A stretch of DNA of 64,000 nt from Symsagittifera roscoffensis (taxonomy: Eukaryota; Xenacoelomorpha; Acoela; Convolutidae), in NCBI RefSeq assembly GCF_963678635.1, contig NC_087070.1, forward strand, positions 7,104,539-7,168,538, written 5' to 3'. Position 1 is the stretch's first letter, and every line of letters begins with the position of its first letter. A model generated the notes under the pieces. That model made no database searches, was not told where the DNA came from, and worked only from the letters and a program-made list of their open reading frames with translations. A program made the translations under genes and the position numbers. This document shows positions 36,901 to 44,928 of the stretch, piece after piece.

Positions 36901-39283
36901 AATCAGTTTTGGAGCCAAGATTCACAGCCCTAAATTAATTCGTCTCTGAGGACATTCAATTCATCAAACAAAAATTGGATTACAAAAGAATTTGGTCACT
37001 GCAACTAACTTGTGGATTTTACTGGCAAGAGCAGTTGGCACATTGACATTAATAGTGGCCATTTGATACGGCGGCTGTGGTTTGGCGAAGTGCATGTTGG
37101 AAGTCTCGTCCCAGATTTCCCTAGTCCTCCGCATGAACCGCGTGGGCGAGGAAGACGACTCGGCAGATAATTCAAACACAGCCTCGTCTAAACTAACCAC
37201 TTTATACATTTCATGCAATTATTCTTTTGAAGAGCTTATTTACCCAATTTTAGTGCAAACCAATGCAAATCTTAAGAGATAAAAAACATTAAAAGCTTCC
37301 GCAAATTTGTTTTCAATGGCAATTTCAAAAACTTTTACCAGTGACAGATTGATCATTTGTTAAATTCTAAAATTCTAATTGTTCAAAACTCAGGAACATA
37401 GGTATCAATCTTAAAATAGCCCTTTTTTATTCTTTTTGAGAACAATTATTTAATGAATGTTTGCAATAAACTTTCGTTTCCATTGTATAAATCTATAATC
37501 TACTGACCTCTTAATTCCGGTTCGGCTCTTTCGAATTCCTCAAATTCCTCCGAGCTACTTCGCTCATGTTCTATCGACTCATTTGATACTAATCGAGGCA
37601 CTCTTGTAGTCCCTTCACGCCTCCACGTTTTTGTTGATCCTTCAGGGGAACGCGAAAGGGATCTTTCTCTTCGAGCCGGTGAACTTTTCGACGATGGAGA
37701 GTAGTCGGCTAAATGATGCGACTGACCCGAATGATGAAAAGTCTGAGCATGATGGAGGTTCGTCAAAGCCGAAGTAGTTGTGATTGTTGTTGACGCGTAA
37801 GACTGCATTGACGAAGAGCGATCGCGTTTTCTCAGCAGCAAAGGTTCTCTGATGTCGCTGTATTAATAGCACTTCCATTATAAATCATCAAACGAATGTA
37901 TCCAAATAGTGTTGAACTTTTTTTACGTTTTTTTTTTTTACATTTTAAGAAAAAACTATTTTGACGACACAAAATGAACACAGAAAACTGTTGAGATTAA
38001 TAAGAATATTATCGACACAGAGGCGAAGCTGAGCTTCGCACCACTTGCTATTCAAAAATGAATGACGATGATTGAATTCAAATAAAAAAAAACTTGAAAA
38101 AAAACTTCAAATCGATTTTTGTCTTCAAATCGAAAAAAAACCCAAAATATCCGGAACAAAATTATGTACACCGTTGAAAAAACATACAAAGAACTTTCGG
38201 AATGCTGGAATGAAGTCGAAATTTCAAAAAAAAATCATTTCTGCGAGAACTAAGTCAGCAAAAATAAGCAGACACCAAAATCTATAATTGCCGAAAATTT
38301 TCAATTTGCCAAGAAACAGGTCCCAACTGAAATCGACCTCCTCGTCTTTGTCGTCCATAGCATCGGTGTTAGTGTGACTTGGAAGAAAGCTGAAACTTTA
38401 AAACAATCGGGCTGCGGGAATCAAGCCGACAAAAATAGGCAGACAGGCGATAGTCCGAAAAAGCACAAAAAAAAAACAGTTTGCAAAAAACAGCTCCCGG
38501 TGGAGCTTGAAACACCGGCCTCTGCCGTCTCAAGCAGGTGTATTATCTCTAAGCCACATGCGCCGGATGGTTGACTGAATTTGAAGTTATAATCAGGCCA
38601 TGCATCCGAAATAAAACTGAAAATAAATCAAACGAAAAAGGTTTACTCAAACAGAAGTTTTCTCTTTTCAAACTGAAAGTTTTAGCGTGTATAAAAAGCG
38701 TGTATAAAAAACCGTTCAGCGTGTTATTTTTTTCGGATTGAATTGAATAATCAATTGTATAGAATTTTCTTTAAAAAAACACCCGGCAAATAAGCCGTCT
38801 AAAATTGGACCGAAATCAATTAAGCCTACAAAAAAAACATTTGAATTTTTTATACCAGTACATCCAGTAACGCATCAACTCTAGGCACATTAACTCTAGG
38901 TATTAACTCAAGGCACTGTTAAACATGCAGAAAAAGGAGATCTCGAAATTGGAGGTCAACCTGTGAACAAAGTTGTTTACGGGAAAACAGTCTAGTACCC
39001 GATTGCAAAACCCTTGCTTATCGCAAGGGAAAAATGAATTGAATCATTCGCATGCTGGACCATTCTGAAATTAATACATGAAACATTCGTCTAATCTTTA
39101 TGAAAACGATCAACTTAATATACACTGACCTCCATGTGTGTGGTCCAAATTTAACGAAAACTGAAAAATAGGTACCTTTCGGTCGCAATGTACTCGACTC
39201 TGTGTGCTATACCGGACAAGTTCGGCATGTCTACAGGCGGCACTTTGTCCCACAACTTTGCTAGTCGTCTGCTATATGTCGCT
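24543..39283 (-). CDS. SUN: SUN-domain nuclear-envelope protein, 11 exons joined
   Basis: SUN proteins sit in the inner nuclear membrane; their C-terminal SUN domain in the perinuclear space binds KASH proteins to form the LINC complex linking nucleus and cytoskeleton. I joined 11 exons: 39283-39176, 37857-37508, 37199-37010, 34573-34431, 34299-34098, 33706-33606, 31624-31564, 31367-30469, 29088-28823, 28089-27889 and 24938-24543. All junction phases agree and total 2,917 coding bases, giving 971 codons plus stop from the first complete codon. Order: basic Ser-rich N-terminus (codons 1-330), one transmembrane helix (about 349-364), coiled coil (about 386-684), SUN domain (about 775-965). The three cysteines matching human SUN2 Cys563, Cys601 and Cys705 are present. 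The initiating exon was not found upstream, so the N-terminus may be incomplete. Confidence 0.9.
25465..26330. repeat. Degenerate tandem repeat in the last intron
   Basis: The phrase AAAAAACGGTCAAAAAAT and close variants recur near 25,470, 25,702, 25,814, 25,987, 26,139 and 26,299, with related filler (for example GAGAAAAGTC and GAGCTT) between. Spacing is irregular, mostly 110 to 175 bp, so this is an old decayed tandem array. The 24,939-27,888 intron otherwise shows no coding sequence. Confidence 0.6.
27351..27428 (-). repeat. tRNA-derived SINE-like segment in SUN intron
   Basis: Minus strand: ACTAGGCTTTGAGGTAACGC as A box, then TCTGGGTTTCGAGTCCCGG as B box at tRNA spacing. It lies in the intron that splits the SUN domain. 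Confidence 0.6.
27889..28089 (-). CDS. SUN: SUN gene exon: start of the SUN domain
   Basis: Opens after TTTTTGTTTAG in phase 0 and runs 67 codons to VIQ before GTTTTG. It contains VPDYALESVGGSVV and TRCTETYTQ, then GIPLWYQTPSPRTV. The Cys of TRC is the position of SUN2 Cys563, which forms the intermolecular disulfide with KASH partners. The stretch after it is the KASH-lid region. The donor GTTTTG is non-consensus after position 2, but the join to PDMHPGNC reproduces the family sequence exactly. Confidence 0.92.
28521..28581. repeat. Perfect 20-bp inverted repeat (foldback) in SUN intron
   Basis: The arm GTAAGAGGCATAAAGTTGAA at 28,521-28,540 is matched by its exact reverse complement at 28,562-28,581, with a 21-base loop. 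A transcript of either strand would form a 20-bp hairpin. Confidence 0.85.
28823..29088 (-). CDS. SUN: SUN gene exon: linker between coiled coil and SUN domain
   Basis: Follows a pyrimidine-rich tract ending TTTGTCAAAG and completes the codon left open by the coiled-coil exon, then runs to NQ before GTAAGAG in phase 0, as needed by the next exon. It encodes a leucine-rich start and a Ser/Gln-rich middle. A second acceptor 18 bases further in (CATTCAG, exon from 29,070) keeps the same phase and would shorten the protein by six residues. Confidence 0.75.
29603..29734. repeat. 132-bp foldback element (MITE-like hairpin) in SUN intron
   Basis: The two halves are near-complete inverted copies: TGATTACGAAAATGT at the left end pairs with ACATTTTCGTAATCA at the right, and similarity continues, with a few mismatches and gaps, to a short centre (about ACTTCA). 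Such foldbacks are typical of non-autonomous hairpin elements; a processed hairpin RNA is an alternative. Confidence 0.75.
30469..31367 (-). CDS. SUN: SUN gene exon: long coiled coil
   Basis: Begins after CATTGTTTAG with one base that completes a Ser codon, and ends KIQ plus one base before GTAATTG. The 299 codons have heptad-spaced Leu/Ile and many Glu, Lys and Gln residues (for example LESELYKLKQ and LEDKIRTLETRIESLE), typical of the luminal coiled coil that trimerises SUN proteins. In-frame codons upstream of the chosen acceptor are not needed because the phase fits exactly with the 61-base exon before it. Confidence 0.88.
31564..31624 (-). CDS. SUN: SUN gene 61-base exon after the membrane helix
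   Basis: A small exon bounded by TTTTTAG and CAG/GTGAGC. Its phase (2, then 2) is the one needed to join the transmembrane exon to the coiled-coil exon. It encodes LNGFGSNLRSYFNHYRDVF. The strength of both splice sites and the exact phase fit are the evidence. Confidence 0.78.
32617..32697 (-). repeat. tRNA-derived SINE-like segment in SUN intron
   Basis: Minus strand: CTTGGCTTAGAAGTAACG (A box) and CCTGGGTTCAAAATC (decayed B box). Confidence 0.55.
32812..32826. repeat. Short hairpin module CTTGC-TTATC-GCAAG, copy 1
   Basis: The hairpin and the preceding GTTGCAAAAC recur at 39,006-39,029, and the hairpin alone at 33,146-33,164 (CGCTTGC-TTATC-GCAAGCG). It lies near SINE-like segments each time and may be part of the element's body. 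Confidence 0.6.
32960..33040 (-). repeat. tRNA-derived SINE-like segment in SUN intron
   Basis: Minus strand: CCTGGCCTGGAGGTACAAC (A box) and CTGGGGTTCGAGCCG (strong B box) at tRNA spacing. Neighbouring sequence at 32,862-32,900 (CAGCTTCGGACTACTTGCGATAC) resembles motifs near 38,030 and 31,907, supporting a shared SINE family. Confidence 0.65.
33221..33302 (-). repeat. tRNA-derived SINE-like segment in SUN intron
   Basis: Minus strand: AGTGGCATAGTTGTGTAGG (A box) and AATGTTCGATTCCC (B box). This is the best preserved tRNA-like promoter of the group, but it has an extra GTTCGAGG between the boxes and no clear acceptor stem. Confidence 0.65.
33606..33706 (-). CDS. SUN: SUN gene exon: transmembrane helix
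   Basis: Bounded by GTTGTTCAG and CCAA/GTTAGT. In the phase set by the upstream exon it encodes WCHSIAESVRDLDANLH followed by the hydrophobic run LPFLIIFLFLLMLALP. This is the single membrane-spanning helix expected in a SUN protein, placed between the nucleoplasmic N-terminus and the luminal coiled coil. The other open frame over the same bases lacks this helix and does not fit the phases. Confidence 0.85.
33954..34068. repeat. 17-bp minisatellite next to a SUN splice donor
   Basis: About seven units of ATCAAGCCAGATAACTT and variants start at 33,954, 33,971, 33,988, 34,003, 34,020, 34,037 and 34,054. The array ends about 30 bases inside the intron from the splice donor at 34,097. Confidence 0.9.
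34098..34299 (-). CDS. SUN: SUN gene exon: Ser/Arg-rich nucleoplasmic region
   Basis: Between ATTTATTTCAG and AAAAG/GTGAGG, two strong splice sites. It encodes a basic, Ser-rich segment (for example SKSQQGSNLEEQRVSGQRR and SRSRTSMSSSES). SUN N-termini face the nucleoplasm and contact lamins and chromatin; this segment's composition fits that role. Confidence 0.82.
34431..34573 (-). CDS. SUN: SUN gene exon: basic and glycine-rich segment
   Basis: Between GCGCTAG and TTATG/GTATTTG. It encodes RQLSRVRYRSGGKSSVGGGG followed by a Pro/Ala-rich run. Phases at both ends match the neighbouring exons. Confidence 0.75.
35053..35426. repeat. Perfect 187-bp tandem duplication in SUN intron
   Basis: Two copies, 35,053-35,239 and 35,240-35,426, appear identical over their whole length (CGATTCCATTGACATC to CAATTTTCGG), including a run of nine T. 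The junction is seamless. A very recent duplication or an assembly artefact would both give this. Confidence 0.9.
37010..37199 (-). CDS. SUN: SUN gene exon: N-terminal region
   Basis: Ends CACAA/GTTAGT in the phase needed downstream. It encodes SLDEAVFELSAESSSSPTRF and later NVNVPTALASKIHK. The best phase-matching acceptor is ATAAAG at 37,200, weaker than consensus. An in-frame ATG just upstream (37,218) could instead be a start codon of an alternative transcript. Confidence 0.68.
37508..37857 (-). CDS. SUN: SUN gene exon: Ser-rich N-terminal region
   Basis: Bounded by ATTAATACAG and AAGAG/GTCAGT. The 116 codons are rich in Ser, Arg, His and Glu, for example RKRDRSSSMQSYASTTITTT, then SPARRERSLSRSPEGS and a Glu-rich end. 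This looks like a disordered nucleoplasmic tail with RS-like phosphorylation sites. Membership in the SUN gene rests on phase and strand, not on homology. Confidence 0.7.
38023..38039. repeat. Hairpin GCGAAGCT-G-AGCTTCGC
   Basis: A perfect 8-bp stem with a one-base spacer, followed by ACCACTTGC. Related motifs occur near 32,862, 31,907 and 23,476, so it is probably part of a dispersed short repeat. Confidence 0.6.
38491..38568 (-). repeat. tRNA-derived SINE-like segment
   Basis: Minus strand: ATGTGGCTTAGAGATAATAC (A box), then GGTGTTTCAAGCTCC (decayed B box). The A box shares GGCTTAGA with the copy at 32,617-32,697, suggesting one subfamily. Confidence 0.55.
39011..39029. repeat. Short hairpin module, copy 3
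   Basis: CCCTTGC-TTATC-GCAAGGG with a 7-bp stem, preceded by ATTGCAAAA as at 32,802-32,811. Confidence 0.6.
39176..39283 (-). CDS. SUN: Probable most upstream SUN exon found
   Basis: Lies between CTGTTTAG and AAAG/GTACC and encodes ATYSRRLAKLWDKVPPVDMP and LSGIAHRVEYIATE. Its 3' phase (two bases left over) matches the 37,857 exon. It is open to its start without an obvious initiator, so a further 5' exon probably exists, or translation starts at its internal ATG. It could belong to a separate upstream gene instead. Confidence 0.5.
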
Positions 39284-40600
39284 CTAAACAGGGATCATTT
39301 CTGTAAAAAGTAAAATGAATAAGGCTTTTAACCCACGACTGATGTGTACTTCTTAAGTATGACAATTCTAAAAATTAAGAAGACGCAAACGTTGAATTTG
39401 ACCTCAGCTAATGCCGGAGTACTAAATTGAAAGCGATTATCTTAAATACCACAACCGAACTGCTATTTTTATGCACAAGAACAAGTCAATTTGAAAGAAC
39501 AGACGAGATTTTAACGATTGAATTAACCAGAGATAAACCGAAAATCAGGTTACTTACTGACGTTTTCTGAAAAGGTATGAACATCAACGAAGAGTTGACA
39601 GTTAAAAATCAAAGCTGTCTCACAACAAACATTAAATCCAAATGTTAATCAAATCAGATCCTGAGCAAATAGCACACAGAAAGTTCCGACCACGGTTTCT
39701 TTTGCAAAAAAAAAAAAAAAAACCTTTTTATACTTTTTATGTTAAGAGACTAAGGGAGGTAGATTAACGCCTATAAACTCCCTAGTTGAGTTTACGTGGC
39801 TAGATTTTTTCATTCAATTTTCCTCGACACCGAGTTTTTCTGGGTTTTCAATGCTGTCTGAATTAACACTGAATGACTGATTTGTGGTATTTTCTTCAGC
39901 TTTGATAAAAAAAATAAACAAATACAAAACTTCTTCCCAGTTCCCACCACGTGGTCGGAAGAACATCAGTAAGCCAAGCAAAAAAACTTGCACATCGCTC
40001 TAACCTTAAAATCAGATCTCAAACTGACTAAAACAAACAAATCTTCAAATGATCATAACAACACTTCACACATGTAAGGAAAAATGTGCGACGGTGACCA
40101 GTCCTTGAGCAGAAAGGTCTAAGAACAGAAAGAGTCTAATAGCAGGAAAACATACAAAGTTTGACTTAGACGATCTTATAGAGAAAACAAGTATAAGAAC
40201 CGTATAAAAGCATAAATTATACATTGAATAAGTCAATCAAATTTCTCAAAACTCTCTCAAAAACCAACTGCATGAAATTCTTTAAATTTTGTATAAATTT
40301 TTCATTTCATTCGAACAAGCAAAAATTCAGAAACTGCAACACCTTGTATTACCAAGGATAACCTACCAACTCTCGTTCTTAAAAATTGCAGCAAGCTAAT
40401 AGCTACTGCTTAACTAGTCTAACAACTCTTAACAAATATTTTGAATTGTAAATGCGCGTCTATTACACCAGTTGTCTGGTAACCCTGAGGATGTTGAAAT
40501 TTATCGATAATTCTTGAGAGAATGACCTTCGATTAGATTTATCCCCAAATTCGATCCAAAAACACGCCTGCTCGACAGTTTTATGATAAACGGTCAACTA
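39284..40600. other. Non-coding AT-rich stretch
   Basis: I see no supported gene, only AT-rich DNA with a run of A at 39,707-39,722. A first SUN exon and promoter could be here but cannot be recognised. Confidence 0.5.
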
Positions 40601-40649
40601 TTACACAGCTAGCATATTTAGATAAAATTTACCCTGATGCTGAGACAAA

Positions 40650-42080
40650 AACTGAAAGTTTGATTTTCGCAAAGCGTTCGATCAAAGTTACCAATCACAT
40701 ACTTCTGACCAAACCTGCTAATCTTGGCTATGATTTTGCTGTCTTCAAATACTAACTTTTTATCTTACAAACCGCACACAAATTGTAATAGTGGACAATA
40801 AAGCTTCCACAAAAACTGACATAACAAGTTGTGTTCCGCAAAAAGTATTGGGCCTTTTTTTGTTTTTATCGATGACATGCCAAGCATCTTAAAAACCCGA
40901 CTGTTTCCTTTTTATCGATGACAGCAAGCTTTACTCACAGTGATGATCTCGCAGGCATAATTTTGAATAAAAAATTGCGTTTTTTCGGCGCGCGCTTTTA
41001 AAAATTTTTAGGGTCCGTCACCAAAAACGGATATCTCAAAACAGTGCAAAGAGGGGACCCTTTAAAAATATTAAAAAACAGAAAGCTTCGTTGTAAATAG
41101 TGACTTTTACATGGTATCTAGAAAATATAGACTTCAAAAAAATTATAGACCAAATAATGACTTTTATCGACCAGTCTATTAATATAGACCAAGTGGCCAG
41201 TCTGCAGTGATCTCTCGTCTTTAAGTTCAAGCAGACCTTGATCTTTATATCAAATGGACTTAAACTGATTCCACTCTGTTCCTTAGTGATAGAGACATCC
41301 CCGTAGTGTAATCAAAAAAGATCTTCATGTTACTAGTTTTTTTTTTGAAATGGGATACATACATTAGGGCCGAAGTGATCACAGTAAACAACGCTTTCCA
41401 ATTTCTAAATCCATCTATTTAGAATCCAAAGGAGTCTCTATTTGGATAAAAAACTATTAACAGCTCAGTATCCGTAGCATTCTTTTATATGGTATTCAAC
41501 TCTGGCTACCTTTCTCAAATTAACGCCGCAAATTATAACGATACAAAGATGCTTGAAATGAGTAACGGGACTCAATGATGACTCGAAACGGTTAGAAAAA
41601 AAAACAATTCACTTCCAATTTCTTTCTCAATTGCTTTAATTGATTTATGTTTTTCCAACAAGTGATTGCACAAAAATTTGATTTTGACAATTACAAATAT
41701 ATAAATGTTACTTTCACCGCAGAAGATCTTACACAGTAGCTTATACCCGAAACTTACAACCATCAAGAAATGTTGTCGTCTCTTTACTGAGCAGCTTTTA
41801 TTCTTTCGTTTCTGCCTGTATTCTAAAATTGCTTTAATTTTTTTTCTCAATTGCTTTTTTTGAACAAATTGCAGAAAAGTTTGATTTTGGCAATTACAAT
41901 TACATAAGTGTTATTTTCACCGCAAAAGATCTTCGCAGTAGCCTTATACCCGTAACTTACAATCACCAAGAATTGTTAACGTCTCTTTTACTGAGCAGTT
42001 TTTCTTCTTTCGCATCTGCCTGTATTCTAACATGCTTTTAGCAAACAACATAGCAGACATCTCTTCTCCCAATAACTTCA
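40650..42080 (+). pseudogene. Decayed non-LTR (LINE) reverse transcriptase
   Basis: In shifting plus-strand frames the signatures of a LINE reverse transcriptase appear in order: DFRKAFDQ (palm motif A) near 40,665; LTNRTQIVIVDN and CVPQKVLGLFLF near 40,765-40,865; FIDDMPS and then FIDDSKLYS, the equivalent of the YADD motif, near 40,870-40,935; RSILLYGIQLWLPFSN near 41,475; and RICLYSNML near 42,010. A stretch of non-matching DNA separates 40,940 from 41,160. Frame changes and stops are frequent, so it is inactive. The style resembles CR1/jockey-type elements; the subfamily is an inference. Confidence 0.7.
41622..42050. repeat. Diverged tandem duplication within the LINE 3' coding end
   Basis: 41,622-41,840 and 41,841-42,050 are related copies: both carry TTTGATTTTG(A/G)CAATTACAA, TTTCACCGCA(G/A)AAGATCTT, CTTATACCCG and CTGCCTGTATTCTAA. 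They differ by point changes and small gaps, so the duplication is old. Confidence 0.8.
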
Positions 42081-44928
42081 AATGAAAGCTCAAAGCCCAC
42101 CTATCTCACGAGTTGAAAAAATTGAAATAAACAGTTCTTGTTTCATATCATCGTTCTTTGCTTCCGTTGCCTATATTGCCGTACCTGATGTTTTTGTACA
42201 ACCATTCCGTTCTTTTTGTTTTATGCTTTTACGCATCAATGGACGACGGGAGAAAAGAGATCGTTCGCCTTCCTAAAACAGCGTATCGGCATCGCCGTCC
42301 AACGGGGAAATGCTGCATGCGTTGCCGAGGCGCTCGAAATATCAAACTTCAACTCTTAATTTTTATTTTGTTTATACAAACGCTTTTTATAACATTGGTA
42401 ATTTACCTTTAAAAAAAAATTTTTTACGTAGTCATAGGGAAAGAATTTTTAGTGGCAATAGTATTGACGATTCTTATGGCTGTTTTAATCAATTACCCCA
42501 TAAAATCAATATTTTTCTGCTCTTGGATCCTTCTGCTCATTGCTCCACATCCACTAATGATAATGGACGCCGCAAAAACCAACTTAATGAAAAGTATGGG
42601 AACTTTGTCGCACTGTTGAAGCAAAACGTGGTCTTCCATTTCGAAAGATCATTTATCTACGCTGGCGGGTGCGAATAAGGCTCAAATACACTGAGCACGA
42701 AGAACATTATGAAAGACTTTTTGCAACGATTATTATGAATTTACTCACGTGTATGCATAGGTGTAGTCAGATTTCTCTGGTGATATTCTGCCCGTCGTAG
42801 TTTTATACATACTTAGCTGAAATCGGATCACATCATATTCAAAGCATTGTTTGTGTTTTTAAAACTGGTTTGCGATGATGTCTATTATTTGAGATCGATA
42901 ACTAATCTGAAGATGCACAGTTAGTGCAAAAGCGTTTAGTTGAATTTACATTGTTTGTTAGCTATGATTTTCATTCTGCTGGTATTAATGTTACTACCAA
43001 TGTTACTTTTGAGATAATTGCAAAGAGACATCTTGAATGTTTGGATACAGTTCAGAAAGTGTCTCATCCGTCATCGCAATTGCGCGTACCGCAAGAAGTT
43101 TTTGAGCGACAGTCTCACAAATGACTTGACACCGGGGTTTCTGCAGTTCCTGTAAAATCCGCCCATAAGTGTATACTGTAACATTCGCCCGGAAGATACA
43201 TATCGACGGAAAATAAAACTAAGTCTTAAGACGACTGGCTAACGTCTAAACAGAGGTTTATATGCTTTTCACCGTCTCTACCAAGCCAGTACTTTCGGTG
43301 GTCTTTTCTAACATCGGGTCGACAAAAACGTTACTGCCTTCGGCTTCGGTCAAAACACTCAAATTAACTTAATTACATGCAGAAATAGTGAGCTCATGGC
43401 TGGGTCTCAGTATCCCCAGACCACGAGGTCACTCCTAAAAACAGGGCTACTACTTATTTATCATATTACTATTGTTTTTGTTCAGTAGATAAAAATCATC
43501 ATCTCCATCGAAAATGGATCAACCCTTTCCCCCAACTCCTAGCTTCTCATCCTTATCAAAATGAATCCAGTTGTTAATTAAATTCAATTCAGGACATGAC
43601 AAGAAGCTAAAAGTCTATATAAAAGAATAAAAGTCTCAATTCCGAAACCCTTCCGGATTCTTGAATCCACTGAATCAAGCTCGTTAATCTTGATTTCTTC
43701 TTAATCCGGAAGGCTGTCCTCCACCCTTCACCGTTGTCTGCAACCTGCAACGGCCTTGCAACTATTGTAGCGACACAATAGTTGCAACTCGGAGTGCTCT
43801 CTGTTAACTCCGCGATTTGTTGTCGTTTTTTCTCACAATTTCCGTACTTCTCGTGATCGCAGCTAATGTTGTTCTGTTGTTTTCTAGCTTTTCTGCCAAA
43901 ATGGCCGTTTCTGACGTTTCTCAGAAATGTTACGTTATCAGTTCGAAAATTTACAAATCAGCAATTTCCGAATCCTTTAACCTTCACGTTTTGTTCAATC
44001 GTTCAAATAACGTTCTTAATTCTTAATAATCACCAATCCGGAAGGCTCGCTGCTAAAATTTCGAATTCCGCAGAGATTGCATTTTGGCCATTTTGGTCGA
44101 ATGTCACATACTCCCCGGACAGTCCGGTCAATGTCCTCATTGAATCACGCAATGTTCGTAAAATAGATACAGTGTCATCGAACAGAATTTGCAAAATGCA
44201 CGAAATTACCTTTATCCACGTCACATCGACTCACTGCAGAACATAAATGGCATCATACTACATCACTATAGCCTTCAAATTCTTTCAATAATCTGCACAT
44301 TGAGGATATGACTTAAGATAAAACATATTTTCTAACTTCCAGTGTCAATGTCCCGATTAAAACTTTTTCTCTTAGATTTAAAAGGTGCTGGCTTGCAGGA
44401 CAGTCCTGCCAACCAACAAGCTAAAATTTTCCTACTATGCTTTTCCCTTCGGAAATCTTGCTTGTTATTGTCCTGAATATTAAAACTAAGAAACTCTGTG
44501 GTTAGCAAGAACAATGAAACAATCTCCCTCTTCGAGAGATTCCTCAAGCCTTCCATGTCACCACAAAGTGATCAGTTCTCCTAGCTGATTAAAAACAGTC
44601 ATGCAGGCTGGAATATTTTAATATACTCCTTCACTTAAGCTTTTCTAAATAAATAGTAAGTGAGTGTCTCTAAAGCCACTCAACTAGAATCAAAATGCAA
44701 ATTTATAAATGCAACAATTTCAAAACTCAACTAAATGTTTCAGTTTTCAATTACAACTTGGTTGCTTGGTTTCTCACTTGAATTTTTTCACACACATAAA
44801 ACAATTCTGAGTTTTATTTTTTTCTTCATCACTCCTTTGTTTTCTTCTTTTTTCGTCGTTTAAAAGTTCTAAAACTTCTAAATTCTTCTAATTTCGTCTC
44901 TTTTTGCATCTTGTTTTTCGGTCATTCG
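42081..44928. other. Repeat-derived region without a supported gene
   Basis: 42,081-43,540 may be a LINE 3' region plus fragments with coding character, for example the frame near 42,265-42,350 (RSFAFLKQRIGIAVQRGNAA) and 42,924-43,124; neither was assigned. 43,610-43,830 contains a TATATAAAAG phrase and a strong palindrome. 44,300-44,928 is AT-rich and lies just downstream of the giant retroelement's ORF1 on the minus strand, so part of it may belong to that element. Confidence 0.4.
43756..43787. repeat. 13-bp perfect inverted repeat
   Basis: TTGCAACTATTGT, six bases (AGCGAC), then ACAATAGTTGCAA. Confidence 0.85.

Noticed and set aside
4329-38568. Functional tRNA genes
   Set aside because: A- and B-box-like stretches are present, but no segment folds into a cloverleaf with paired acceptor ends.
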